Shown here: positions 44,909-56,210 of the stretch, piece by piece
Layout: each line of letters opens with the position of its first letter
How positions within the stretch are numbered: position 1 is the first letter of the stretch
NCBI RefSeq assembly: GCF_902167145.1
Contig: NC_050103.1
Coordinates: 30,124,001 to 30,188,000, forward strand
Reading direction: 5' to 3'
DNA length: 64,000 nt
From: Zea mays
Taxonomy: Eukaryota; Streptophyta; Magnoliopsida; Poales; Poaceae
Position numbers and translations under genes: made by a program
The notes under the pieces: generated by a model
Database searches by the model: none
Seen by the model: the letters and a program-made list of their open reading frames with translations, nothing else
What the model was told of the DNA's origin: nothing

Positions 44909-47900
44909 ATGGATCCAGAACGTGTTCTTATCTGGAATGTTCGAGGATTAAACTCCTCAGCTAGGCAAGCTTCTGTTCGTTCCTTAGTTGATTCTGCTAG
45001 AATAGATATCGTCTGTTTACAAGAAACCAAAATGGATGTTATTAGTCGTGGAACCCTCCTTTCAGCCTTGGGTTCTAATTTTGATCACCATATTGAGCTC
45101 CCTGCTGTAGGTTCCAGCGGGGGAATTCTGGTAGCTTGGAAACACTGTGTGGATACCACTGGAGAGTTGTATGTGCGGAATAATAGTGTCTCGGTGCAGT
45201 TCTGTAATTGCAATGGGAGAACATGGTGGCTCACTTGCGTGTATGGACCACAGGGAAACAGTGAAAAAGTCCTTTTTTTGCAGGAGCTTAGGGACCTGAG
45301 ATTGCTGTGTCATGGCCCTTGGATGATTGCTGGTGATTTCAACATGATTTATAAAGCTGAAGATAAGAATAATACTAACATAAACCGAGTTATGATGGGA
45401 AGATTTCGTAGCTTCATCAATGATCTTGCTCTAAGTGAGCTTCCTTTAATTGGTCGGAAATTCACTTGGTCTAGTCAGCAGATTCCCCCAACCCTAGTGA
45501 AACTTGACAGAGTATTATGCACATTGGACTGGGTGGATTTGTTTCTAAATTCCTTGCTTCAGAGTTCTGCCTCTAATGACTCAGACCACTGCCCCCTCCT
45601 TTTGGGCCTGAATGACAATAGTATGGCAGGAAGGCGCAGGTTTCATTTTGAGTCTTTTTGGCCTAAGTTTGAGGGATTTCTGGAGGCTGTTTCGTTGGCT
45701 TGGCATTCTGTTCCAGTTGTGCAGTGTCCTTTTGCAACTTTGAACTCTAAACTGAAAGCTACTGCTCGTGGGCTGCAGGCTTGGAGTGCTAAAAAGGTTG
45801 GGCATATTTCAGCCTCTTTAGCCCTTGCCCGTGTGCTCCTGCACCAGTTGGAAATTGTTCAAGACAGTCGTGGTCTTTCCCCAGCTGAGCTATGGTTTCT
45901 CTTATGTCTTAAGAAACACTCCCTTGCTCTATCTTCACTTCAAAGGACAATTGCCAGGCTCTGTTCCAGAATTGGGTGGCTGCGTGAGGGTGATGCTAAT
46001 ACTAAATTATTCCACATGCATTCAAGATTCCGCAAGAAGAAGAATTTTGTTCCTAAATTGGTCTCTAATGATGCTGTCCTAACCAGCCATGATGCCAAAG
46101 CTGATCTGGTCAACGAATTCTATAGCAATCTTTTGGGACAATGCAGCGATAGAGAGCAAACTATCTCTCTGGAAAGTTTGGGAATTCCTTGTCATGATCT
46201 GTCAGCCTTAGATGCACCATTCACTGAGAAGGAGGTATGGGACACAATTTTACACCTTCCTTCGGACAAGGCTCCAGGGCCAGATGGGTTCACAGGAAAA
46301 TTCTATAGAGTCTGCTGGGAGATTATTAAGGCTGATGTTATGGCTGTTTTCTCGACGGTTGGGAGCAGAAGGTTCGCTAATTTTCAGATCCTTAATACTG
46401 CTTATATCACCCTTATTCCAAAGTTTGAGGGGGCCGATCAAGTTAAAAATTTCAGACCTATCAGTTTAGTTCATAGTGTTGCAAAATTGCTCACTAAACT
46501 TCTCGCTAATCGTTTGGCTGGAAGACTTCATGATATGGTTTCTCCTAACCAAAGTGCTTTTATTAAAGGCCGCTTCATTCAGGATAATTTTATGTTGGTG
46601 CAGCAAACCACCCGCTATCTCCATCAACAGAAGCAACCTAGGATGCTTCTAAAGCTTGACATCTCAAAGGCCTTTGATTCAGTCTCATGGCCCTTCCTCC
46701 TGGAAGTCTTGCAACATTTGGGATTTGGCCAAGTCTGGAGAGATATTATTAGTGGCTTGCTATGGACTTCCTCATCTCAGGTGTTACTTAATGGGTTACC
46801 TGGACAACCTATTCTTCATCGTCGTGGTCTCCGGCAGGGGGATCCTCTGTCTCCTTTTCTGTTCATCTTGGTCATGGATACTCTAGGCTTCTTGATTAAT
46901 AAGGCCGCACAGGATGGATTGTTGCAGCCCCTTGCTCCTCGGGCATTGCAACACCGGGTTTCTCTCTATGCGGATGATGTGGTGATCTTTCTTCGGCCGG
47001 CAGCCATGGATATCAATGTTATTCTAGACTGTCTTCAGCTGTTTGGAGATGCTTCGGGTTTACGTACGAATGTTCAGAAATGCAGCGTGTACCCTATTAG
47101 ATGTGGAGATCAGGACCTTACTTTGCTGCAGAATATGTTGCCTTGTGAGTTAGCTGAATTCCCTTGCCGCTATCTGGGTTTACCGCTTGCCATTAAAAAG
47201 CTTTCAAAAATCCAAGTACAACCCATCATTGATAAGATTGCAAATCAACTCTCTGGATGGAAGGCTGAGTTATTGACTAAAGTTGGTCGTAAGGTGCACG
47301 TCTAGCATGTCCTCACAGGGATGGTGATCTACTTGGCCATGGCTGTTGACCTTCCAGCTTGGGCCCTTAAAGCCATTGATAAGATTCGTCGAGGTTTTCT
47401 GTAGCGTGGTCGAAGAGATGTAAAAGGTGGCCACTGTCACGTGGCTTGGGGAATTGTTTGTAGGCCTCGCGAATTGGGTGGTCTAGGCATTTCCAGCATG
47501 AAAGAACTTGCTTGGTCTCTTAGAATGAGATGGCTTTGGCTGGCTAAAACTGAGCCATCTCGCCCGTGGGCCTCTCTTGCTATCCAGGTTCCAAAAAAGG
47601 TAAAAGATTTCTTCTCCATGGCTATGCAAACTGAGCTTGGTAATGGGGCTACAACATATTTCTGGACTGATAGGTGGTTATCGGGTCACAGAATTGCGGA
47701 GTTAGTCCCTCGATTATTTGGGATCATCCCTAAGAGACGGGTTAGCAAGAGAACAGTGGTGGATGCTATCTCTAATCAGAGCTGGATTTCTGACATTCAA
47801 GGAGCTCTTTCGGTTGGAATTATCAATGAATTTCTCATTTTGTGGGATTTAATTGACTCAATTGTTTTAAGACCTCAAGTTGAAGACAAACATTTCTTCC

Positions 47901-48484
47901 GTCTAGCTACAAACGGAAAGTTCTCCTCTAAGGAAGCATATAAGGGTTTCTTTTTGGGATCTTCTGAGTTTGAGCCTTTTCATAGAATATGGAAATCTTG
48001 GGCTCCTCCAAAAACCAAGTTTTTTATGTGGTTGGTCGCTCACAGGAAGGTTTGGACAGCAGACAGGCTGCAGAAAAGAGGTATGGACCATCCAGAGAGA
48101 TGTCCACTATGTGACCAGGATCAAGAAACCTTGGACCATATGTTGATCAGATATGTCTTTGCTCGAGAATTCTGGTTTAAATTGCTTCTTCAAGTGAACC
48201 TGCAGTTTCTTGCCCCCCAATCTGAGGATAGTGCTTTTCTTGAATGGTGGAGAATGTTATGCACCAAAGTCTCTGGAATTGCAAGGGACGGCCTCAATTC
48301 TCTAGTCATTCTGGGAGTTTGGACCTTATGGAAGCAACGCAACGGCTGTGTTTTTGACAATAAGAACCCCAGTATTGCTGATGCTATTAGAAGAGTTGAG
48401 TTGGAGGTTCACCTATGGGAGATGGCTGGTGCAAAAAAGTTGTCTTTGCTCATCGCCCCCATTCCGGGCATCCCTGCTAGTTAG
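44909..48484 (+). pseudogene. LINE ORF2: endonuclease, reverse transcriptase, zf-RVT; two stops
   Basis: Starts ATG 44909 (MDPERVLIWNVRGLNSSARQ). The apurinic-type endonuclease spans residues about 1-230 (CLQETK, IAGDFNMI, SDHCPLL). RT is at about 440-720 (LKLDISKAFDSVSW, GLRQGDPLSPFLF, catalytic LYADDVVIF). The C-terminal zf-RVT is near 48000-48170 (FFMWLVAHRKVWTADRL, CPLCDQDQETLDHML). The frame runs 1191 codons but is broken by TAG at 47303-47305 and TAG at 47402-47404, just after RT. There are no frameshifts. It would nick target DNA and copy its own RNA in the nucleus if intact. Confidence 0.92.
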
Positions 48485-48647
48485 CTAGCATTGTGGTTAT
48501 TTTTGTTAGTTTCTTCTTTAGACATGGATGGGTTTTTGTATGCCTGTTACTGGCCGCCATAGGCGCCTCTTTTGTTTTTTCTTCTGTAATTGTCCTTCTT
48601 CTTTAATATAATATCGCGCAGTTCTCCTGCGCTTTCGAGAAAAAAAA

Positions 48648-48659
48648 AGTATACCAAAG
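48648..48659. repeat. LINE target duplication, right
   Basis: AGTATACCAAAG following the A-rich tail; identical to 44154-44165. Confidence 0.93.
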
Positions 48660-49053
48660 ATGGAAACAGCCTTAGCAATGGTATACCACCTGCTTCGGCT
48701 AATAGCATCTGAACTGAACTGTGCCTTCTTGGGGGGGGAATGGAGACATCCCTCCCTCTCGAAGTCAGAAGCACCTTTCAGTAAGTATTTAATTTGAGCA
48801 AGCACATTATAGATGGAGATGAACAGTCTCTCAAAGATCAAACGGCTTCACATGATTCAGTTTGCATTCACTTGGACAATCACATCCGACAGGGGCAATC
48901 TGTGTAACTGACTAACTGTAACCTGTTGCTATGCACACTACGGTCACATTAATATTTACCAAAGCCATTTCAGTAATGACTTGTCCTCTCTAATGGGAGT
49001 GTAATAATATACAAGATAGGTAATGTAATGTCATGCCAAGAGAGGGGCAAAAC
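48660..49053. other. Short intergenic stretch, probable former 3' UTR
   Basis: No frame. It lies between the LINE and the stop of the minus-strand phosphatase pseudogene and may include that gene's old 3' UTR. Confidence 0.4.
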
Positions 49054-50550
49054 TAGTACTGATAGGTGTGATCACTATACATGTGTGCTGTCATGTTGAG
49101 GGCTTGAAGCATAGCTTCTCCTTGCTTGTTCACCGTGAAGACTGAAGACACACATGCCACCGTTGTTTACATCAATGGCACGAAACCTGCATATTATTCA
49201 CTAGCTGGAGTATTTGAGGAAAGGAAAAAAAAACAAGTTTTTTGTATAAATCTTGGTGACATAACACTGACAAACAATTTCATTAAAAATTTCCAGACGT
49301 TGAACGTGGGACAAATAAAGTTAGCCAGAATTGGAGCCACAGAAAAGTTCAGACGACTTGCCTCTCAGGAGGTATACCCAGCGCTGTGCAGATGAGCGCG
49401 CGCAAAATGGATTTGTGTGTAACCACCAAGAAGTTCTCTCCCTGTCGTCCCACAAAAAAGAGAAAAAAAGGGTCAAAACCGGAGTTCAGTCAAGGACAAT
49501 GGCACACCCTGAACCTGGAGACAATAAGTAGGAAAGGTTGATGTATTATCCCGGAGTGAGCAAGATTTGCTCGCAGGTTTGTCTCGCTATCATCCCCCAC
49601 AACTTCCTAATCGGGTATATGCCATTGACATGAAAATTTGCAGGGTCCTCCCTCCATTTGGTGTACAGCTCCGGATATTGCTTCTTAGCATCCGCTGTCC
49701 CCAAGCATGTAACATGGTCAATTTTCCTAAAACCGAAATGAACGAGCTACTCCTAGAAGATTTACTTCATTACCATTGGTCATGCCCTCTAAGAAGAAGA
49801 GATGTGCCTCTTTCAATGAATCGAGAAAAACAAGGGCTTCATCCTTATTTTTCCATATAATTTCAGCGGTTGCCTGCACATATACAAGTGTCACTTCCTT
49901 ATAAGCTCAGCATTTAGATATACAGTAGGCTTGGAGTTAAGTCTCTGCCTGCTTGGCGCCGGTTTCCGTTAACAGACAGATTTGAACTTCCCTAGACAAA
50001 AGCAACGATTTCAGCAATAAACTTCAGAAGGCACATGTTTTTAACTAGTTTTACTCGGTAGCTAATAGAATTCATAAAAAGGGGGTATCGTGACCGAATG
50101 AATTGGTAAAATGATTGGTCGAACATACTTTCCAGCGTGTAGCTAACTACATGCAAATTGCATTTCACAGTCCACATTCATGTCCAATGTAAATGAAAAT
50201 TGTTGGGTAATTAACGGTACACCACCAACAAACCTGGACATTGCTTTCTGCATTCCATGAGCTTAGGCCATGCCTGACAAGAGTAATCTTCTTGGAAGAT
50301 GTTAGGATCCTATTGGTGAGTGATGCCGTTGCTCCTGTGAAGCTGTAAGCAGCACCGGTGACTGGGGCTTCATTATCAGGAAGGGGAAGAAGACTCTACA
50401 GATGCATCGCTCAGGCCACTGTGAGCTGCTCTGATGGAGAAGACCCTCAGTTTGCCTGCTGCAGCAGAGGCAAGAACAACAAGTAATCAGCGTCGACAGC
50501 ACAAGAACCTGTTCTGTTCTAAACATGCTGAAGCGATAACACTCCACTCT
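49054..50550 (-). pseudogene. Pseudogene of 2-carboxy-D-arabinitol-1-phosphatase-like (phosphoglycerate-mutase family) protein
   Basis: Seen only by reading across introns. Exon 1 (about 50550-50234) has KKITLVRHGLSSWNAES, the RHG active-site motif of histidine phosphatases, after a plastid-transit-like head. Exon 2 is 49991 to about 49941 (GSSNLS..., truncated). Then 49774-49873 (AEIIWKNKDEALVFLDSLKE), 49551-49694 (KQYPELYTKWREDPANFHV), 49362-49441 (ENFLVVTHKSILRALICTAL) and 49054-49186 (FRAIDVNNGGMC, stop 49054-49056). Breaks: stops and a frameshift in exon 1, lost bases in exon 2, part of the next exon missing, a donor reading GA (49549-49550 complement), and a 7-bp GTCTTCA tandem copy in the last exon. 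The intact family clears the nocturnal Rubisco inhibitor in plastids. Confidence 0.85.
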
Positions 50551-50904
50551 CCTTTGGAGCGGTATGAGAAGGTACTCCTGAATCCTGACTAAGCATAATA
50601 TATGGTCGTCAGAGCAGTAATTCCATGGAGAGAAAACAATGGCGCATCATCAGTATTCAGCCAGTAAGATTATAAAGTTTATAAGAGCATCCCAAAAGGG
50701 CTGTGAATAGATCAATTCAGCACACAGGTCCTGAAAGGCAAAGATGTGTCTCTTTTACTAATAATATGATTGCTCAGGATATTTCACCATATTCCAGTGA
50801 GTAATTGCATGGTGATTGGAATATATGGAGCAGGAAGCAATACATGTGTGCAGCGCAATCATGTTGTTGGCTTGACTTAGTCGACGACATAATAAAAAAA
50901 CTGA

Positions 50905-51041
50905 GGCCTTGTTCGGTTATTCCAATTCCATGTGGATTGAAGTGTATTGGAATGAATTGAGATGTATTTTGACTTGCTATGGATTTAAACCGACTCAATA
51001 CCGCCCAATCCACATGGATTAACGGTGAAATGAACAAGCCC
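50905..51041. mobile_element. Small MITE with TIR GGCCTTGTTCGG
   Basis: Left GGCCTTGTTCGGTTATTCC and complement of the right end GGGCTTGTTCATTTCACC form imperfect TIRs, and the CCATGTGGATT words are mirrored inside. A possible 3-bp duplication TGA flanks it (50902-50904, 51042-51044). Non-coding. Confidence 0.65.
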
Positions 51042-51088
51042 TGAAGAGGTTCCACAACTGATTCCAAGAGTCTCATAGATGCCAAAAC

Positions 51089-51568
51089 AAAAAATGAAAA
51101 ATATGAACGTAGAACACCATTTTACAGTTAGCTAGGTGGTGGACTAATGGTTGATAAGCTAAGAACTGGTGACACAAGTTTCAAACCCAACTGTGACACC
51201 AGGTGCATAAATCAAATGGTTGTCCCGTCAGTATATTTTCGGAAAACATTCCGGATATATCACAAGTAGAGAAGAATTGCATGATTTCGGGAAACCTGGA
51301 TCTGCAGCTAGCTTATCAGTCACTACGCAAAAAATGAAAAATATGAACGTAGAACACCATTTTACAAGTTAGCTAGGTGGTGGACTAATGGTTGATAAGC
51401 TAAGAACTGGTGACACAAGTTTCAAACCCAACTGTGACACCTGGTGCATAAATCGAATGGTTGTCCCGTCAGTATATTTTCGGAAAACATTCCGGATATA
51501 TCACAAGTAGAGAAGAATTGCATGATTTCGGGAAACCTGGATCTGCAGCTAGCTTATCAGTCACTACG
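51089..51568. repeat. 240-bp direct tandem duplication
   Basis: Copy 1 (51089-51327) and copy 2 (51329-51568) are almost identical, from AAAATGAAAAATATGAACG to CTTATCAGTCACTACG. Visible differences are one inserted base near 51366, one base near 51442 and one near 51455. It is non-coding and lies downstream of the PPR gene. Confidence 0.9.
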
Positions 51569-51693
51569 GAAAACACTTCGACAAAATTTTATCTTATTTT
51601 GCATAAAGCGAGAGGGGAAAGGGAACCACGACTGTGGAACCATGGAAACTGGTGCTTTATACAGTAGAGATTTGAGCATAAAGGTGTTAACTG

Positions 51694-53442
51694 CTACCAA
51701 TAGTCCTTGCAAGAACAGGTGCCTTCTTTGAACAAATGGAAGCGTGTTCTATCTCTAACAACAATTTCTCTCCCATATACTTTGGATATTAGTTTGGTAA
51801 CATGATGGCAATCATGGCAAACTCTAAGGTTCTTGAATATCCGAATAGGCATATTGTCACTTATACTAATCAAAGCAAATGCAATTGCCAGCTTCTCACT
51901 ATGCCGACTAAGAGCACCCTCCTTCTCTTCTTCTTCGATGTCAAGCAAAACTTCCTTCATGTCTGGGATGTAACCCTCCTCCAATCTAATTCTAGTATCA
52001 ATCTCATACCATTTTGACAAAATATCTTTTATGCGAGGATGAGAGAGATCTCCAACAATGAATTGATGAATAACTCCATTAACCTCCACAGTGCTACAAC
52101 CAGGTGTCTTGTCAACTCCCTTTTCACGCATTAGGTGCCTGATTTCCCTAGCAGAAGCATGCCTACCTGATGCAGCATAAATGTTAGATAGAAGTACATA
52201 AGCGCCACTTTTGTCAGGTTCCAACAAGATCCAATGCTTGGCAACATACTCGGCGAATTCCACATTCTTGTGAAATCTACAACCAGCCATCAGAGCTCCC
52301 CAGATCAAGGCATCGGGTTCCATGGGCATTTTCTGAATCATCTCTTTGGCCTCATAAAGAAAGCCATTTCGTGCCAGGAGGTCTACCATGCATCCGTAGT
52401 GCTCAATCTTTGGTTTAATGCCATACTTTCTCACCATCGAATCGAAAAGCTCTCGGCCCTTGTCAACCAACCCTGCATGTGTGCACGCACACAACACACC
52501 AATGAAGGCAATGTCATCCGGTCTGATACCTGAGCTCTCCATCTGAGCGAAGAGCATTACAGCCTCCGAACCTCGTCCGTGCATTGCCAGTCCTTTTATC
52601 ATAGTAGTCCAAGCCAGCACATTCTTGTACTGCATTCTTTCAAAAACGTCCATTGCGAGCTGCACCTCACCACACTTGGAATACATATCAACCAAAGCAG
52701 TGCCAAAAAACAGGTTGATCTTAATGCCATGAGCCTTGAGGTAACCATGCACCCACTTCCCCTGCTCCAGTGCCCCGTGCTGTGCACAAGCTGCGAGCAC
52801 CCCCACGAGCACTGTGTCATCCGGGCGGACATCCTCAGCCTGCATCCGCGCGAATATCCTCAGTGCTTCCCTCCCATCACCGGCCTGAACATACCCATTC
52901 ACCATGGCGCTCCAAGACACAGCATTCCTCGCAGGCATTTCGTCAAACAGTGCCCGGGCGTCAGCGAGCCGGCCCGCCCTCGCGTAGGCGGTGATGAGGG
53001 TGTTGAACGTCGAGGCATCCACTGCAGCGGCCGTCCGCAGGAGGAGAAGCCCGTCGGCGAGGCTGCCGAGGAAGCCCGCGTGCACGCGGATAAGCGCGTT
53101 GCTGACGAGGACGAACCGGTCCAGACCGAGCTTGACGGCGTGGGTGTGCACGGTAAGTGCCAGCACCGCGGCGCCCGGTACTGCCGGGGACAGCGCCATG
53201 GACTTGAGGAGGGAAGGAAGGGTGTGCGGGGTGGGAAGGAGGCCGGCGCGGAGGAGGTGGGCGTAGAGCGGAAGCGCGAGGTGCGGGCGCGCGGAGCGGG
53301 AGAGGGCCCGGATGAGCGCGTCGTGGAGCTCCACACTCCGCGGGAGCTGCCCGGACGTAAGCAGCGCCGCCTGGATCCGCACAATCGCCCGCGCTTCGCC
53401 GCATCGCGACAGCAGGTCCACGTAGCCCGCGACACCAAACAT
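51694..53442 (-). CDS. DYW-class pentatricopeptide repeat (PPR) protein
   Basis: Intronless, 582 codons. The ATG at 53442 is directly preceded by an in-frame TAG, so the start is fixed. PLS-type PPR motifs run through about residues 35-400 (for example FNTLITAYARAGRLADARAL, SWSAMVNGYVQAGDGREAL, GTALVDMYSKCGEVQLAMDV). An E/E+ region follows (about 405-490), then a complete DYW domain with zinc ligands H514-x-E516 and C542-x-x-C545, a CxC at 576-578, and terminal DYW. Such proteins bind RNA in plastids or mitochondria, and DYW domains carry C-to-U editing deaminase activity. The N-terminus is short and hydrophobic; target organelle not determined. No defects seen. Confidence 0.93.
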   Translation of the reverse strand: MFGVAGYVDLLSRCGEARAIVRIQAALLTSGQLPRSVELHDALIRALSRSARPHLALPLYAHLLRAGLLPTPHTLPSLLKSMALSPAVPGAAVLALTVHTHAVKLGLDRFVLVSNALIRVHAGFLGSLADGLLLLRTAAAVDASTFNTLITAYARAGRLADARALFDEMPARNAVSWSAMVNGYVQAGDGREALRIFARMQAEDVRPDDTVLVGVLAACAQHGALEQGKWVHGYLKAHGIKINLFFGTALVDMYSKCGEVQLAMDVFERMQYKNVLAWTTMIKGLAMHGRGSEAVMLFAQMESSGIRPDDIAFIGVLCACTHAGLVDKGRELFDSMVRKYGIKPKIEHYGCMVDLLARNGFLYEAKEMIQKMPMEPDALIWGALMAGCRFHKNVEFAEYVAKHWILLEPDKSGAYVLLSNIYAASGRHASAREIRHLMREKGVDKTPGCSTVEVNGVIHQFIVGDLSHPRIKDILSKWYEIDTRIRLEEGYIPDMKEVLLDIEEEEKEGALSRHSEKLAIAFALISISDNMPIRIFKNLRVCHDCHHVTKLISKVYGREIVVRDRTRFHLFKEGTCSCKDYW

Positions 53443-53642
53443 CTAATGACGTGTGTCCGCGGAGTCGAGGAGGGCGAGGGAGGGGAAGTTAAAAGAGATG
53501 GAGATGGGCAGGCACCTGTGGGCTGTGGCTGTGGTGCAGCAGCCGCGGAGGCGACGAGACGTCGAGACGGGTGCGCGCGGCCGGCCACAGCGGCGTGGCC
53601 AGGGTGTATTAGGCCAAACACCGGCACGGCATAGCACTATTA

Positions 53643-53997
53643 GAGCAACTCCAGTAGTTCTCTAAAAGACTTCCTAAATCAATAATTTAGGTAATTAACA
53701 TAAAATCTATTCTCCAACTGTTCTCTAAACGAACTTTCTAAATTTAACAACTTGTCATCTAACCTTATTTTCTCTCTACATTTGGCAATCATTTATCAAC
53801 TCCCTAAATAAAAATGTTAGACTGCATTATATAGTTTTTGTAACTTATTTTTTATGTGGATAGATACAAAACAAAATTACAACCTATATTTAGAGAACTA
53901 TTGGAGAACTCACATTTTTTTACTCCAAAAACCATTTAGCAACTTATTAAATCTGTGATTTAGAGAGCTAAAATTTACACAACTATTGAAGTTGCTC
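53643..53997. mobile_element. Tourist-like MITE upstream of the PPR gene
   Basis: TIRs GAGCAACTCCAGTAGTT and complement GAGCAACTTCAATAGTT, flanked by TTA on both sides (53640-53642, 53998-54000), as for PIF/Harbinger-type MITEs. 355 bp, non-coding. It lies about 200 bp upstream of the PPR start codon and could overlap its promoter. Confidence 0.75.
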
Positions 53998-54000
53998 TTA

Positions 54001-55981
54001 GCCACCACGGCACCACACTACTACAAACTACTACTAACCGTGTCTTGCCGTGCGCCCGTGCGGCACTAGCGGCCTAGTTACTACACCTATAATGTATAAT
54101 CATGTCGTACTGGTACGACACTAACATATAATAGTGTCTGTATCAGTTCAAACACTATTTTATTTTAAAAGCTCAAAAAATATAAATTATATATAATTTT
54201 AAAACTTGAATATTTATTCCTGAACTCATTATATTTAAAACATCACAAAGAATAATTTACAATAACAAGCACATGTCACAATTATATTTATATATCATTG
54301 GTTGGTCTAAGTAATGTCTAACTGTGTCGGTCACTTAATCGTGTCGTGTCGTGCTCGTGCCAGTCTATCGTGTCGGAGTGGCGGTTCAAGCACGGTACTA
54401 GACCTGTGTCGCGTCAGCACTAGCACTATATGAATCGTGCTCGTGCCCGTGTCGTGCCGAAACACTACGATCGTGACGTGCTTAGTGTCAGCCCATTTTG
54501 GCACGCACATTTGGCCATCTATAGGGCAGGGAAGCGCAGCTCATTCTATACTACTCTATTAAGAACCTAATGTAGTTATCTGGTGCTACTACGACTTCAC
54601 CCTCCGCGCTGACACACTGGATCCGCTCCACGTGTCCCGACTGGCTCTCCGACCCCACGCGCCCCGCCTCGATGTCGTGTCCTATGGGCCCCACGCCGAA
54701 CATCCGCGCAACACTCTCTCAGCTACTACCCTGTGGACCCTAGTGCTCGCGCAGTCGGTTACTGTGTTTGCTCAGCACCCGATCCCGCCCACGCAGCTAC
54801 CACACTGTAAAAAAAAGTATAGAGAGAGCACTCGAACCTACGCCCACAGCTCCATAAATTTGGAGCTAACTAACAGACCTATTTATATAATATATAACAA
54901 CCGTATTAAAATATGAGCAATTGGCTAGTTGTTGTTTATGTCTTGTGTGAAGGATCGGATCAGACTCAGACGCATGCCAGCGGTGGCCACACGTGCCGCA
55001 TGCCTCGTGCATATAATTTATGTGGTACCATTTTCCACTCAGACGCATAGGATAGGGATGTAACGACTATATATCTGTCGGATAGTACCATTTCATACTC
55101 ATATCCATTAATAAAATTATATTTGTTGGGTTACCCAAATACGCTCGTAGATATTAAATCTTACCCATATTTGTACTTGTGCGGATAATTTTACCCGTCG
55201 AGTAACCCGTACTCACTAGAAAGGTCTTAAATTCTAATATTTCTATCACTTAAAATGTCAAATAAACACACAAATATAAGTTCACCTTAAAATATAGAAA
55301 TCATGTGATTACATAACTTAGTAGTTAAAAAATAATATTCAGAGAAGGATTTTCTTTAGCTAAGATATGCTCATTATTGATAATAATATTATGATGGATG
55401 TATAATTTACTCATGGGTATATGGATATGGTAGTACCCATTCATATCTATATTCGTCTACCCGACGGATAGAGATTTTGGTCCACTATTATACCCGCGGA
55501 TAGAGAAAACATTTCAACCTACCTATATATTGAATAAAACCTGTCGAATTTTCGGGTTTCAGGTATCTATTATTATCTCTAGAGGTGAAGATATTTCTAC
55601 GGACCACCGGCCCAACCCATTAAGACTCAACACAGACATAGGTAGGCCCAGAGTTGCATTGCCTGCCGCGGTGCCGCCGCCACACTTCCGCCACCAACAG
55701 GCTCCAATTTTTCAGCACTGAAACACATTCTCCAATTTTTCATCTTATTACTGATACTGGCCTTTTGCAAGATTATGCATGTGATCTTTGTACTTTAATC
55801 TAGAAATTGCACAATGTCATCTGCTACCTACCGCATGTAAAATGAATATTCAGGCGAGGATCCTTTGATCCTCCTCGATGTTGACCCTTTTAAAAAAAAT
55901 CCTTCAATAAACAAACATATATTAGCGAAGAGAAAAGTACCGCATGCAAGAAAAAACACAAAGTGACGACAGTTCTTGGCT
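54001..55981. other. Intergenic sequence, repeat-derived, no gene
   Basis: 54020-54500 is full of GTGCCGTG/CGTGTCGTG words of repeat character. 54540-54800 is GC-rich without a credible frame. 55045-55575 may be a DNA-element relic, listed separately. I find no protein signature. Confidence 0.5.
55045..55575. repeat. Possible DNA-transposon relic (ACCCGT/GGGTA-rich)
   Basis: The left part AGGGATGTAACGACTATATA and the complement of the right part AGAGATAATAATAGATACC look like degraded inverted ends. Between them GTTGGGTTACCC, TACCCGTCGAGTAACCCG and TACCCATTCATATC words recur. No target duplication was found. Confidence 0.3.
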
Positions 55982-55990
55982 TTTGGTTGA

Positions 55991-56210
55991 ACCGAATTTT
56001 TGTATTTTAGTCTTTTTTCGGAAAAAAGCATGTTTGGATCCTAGAAAAATTTAATGGCGCTGAGGTAACACAGCTCAGCGCCATAGTCTATGGTGCCGAG
56101 ATACCTGCTGCGTTGGCACAACTTGGACGCCGTGGCACCGAGCTCGACGCCGCCGAGCTCGGTTGTATAAAAAATTCGGCCGTCCTCCCCTGCATGCATG
56201 TCTGCTGCTT
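55991..56210. repeat. Left TIR of the MULE-like element
   Basis: ACCGAATTTTTGTATTTTAG to CTCCCCTGCATGCATG. It pairs with the complement of about 57470-57724. The right copy is longer by an extra stretch near 57640. Confidence 0.78.

Larger units (their letters stand above)
44166..48647 (+). mobile_element. Plant L1-type LINE, 5'-truncated
   Basis: A 4.5 kb non-LTR retrotransposon flanked by the 12-bp duplication AGTATACCAAAG (44154-44165 and 48648-48659) and ending in a short A-rich tail after CTTTCGAG. The 5' end lies inside ORF1, since the reading frame is open right to the duplication; this is classic target-primed reverse transcription truncation. ORF2 has endonuclease, RT and the zf-RVT C-terminal domain but two internal TAG codons. 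It is dead but fairly recent. Confidence 0.93.
50560..51690. other. Intergenic: MITE plus tandem duplication
   Basis: No gene seen. It holds a 137-bp MITE (50905-51041) and a 240-bp direct duplication (51089-51568) that reaches to within about 125 bp of the PPR stop codon. Confidence 0.6.

Noticed and set aside
49126..49860. Plus-strand frames at 49126-49395, 49331-49531 and 49567-49860
   Set aside because: They are antisense shadows of the phosphatase pseudogene exons on the minus strand.
52579..53634. 351-codon plus-strand frame antisense to the PPR gene
   Set aside because: It mirrors the GC-rich PPR coding sequence. Low-complexity Arg/Gly/Pro composition and no domain, while the opposite strand has a full DYW PPR protein.
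54545..54600. TCTATACTACTCTATTAAG as a second Helitron 5' end
   Set aside because: Similar wording, but the preceding base is T rather than A, and no matching CTAG end with hairpin is found downstream.
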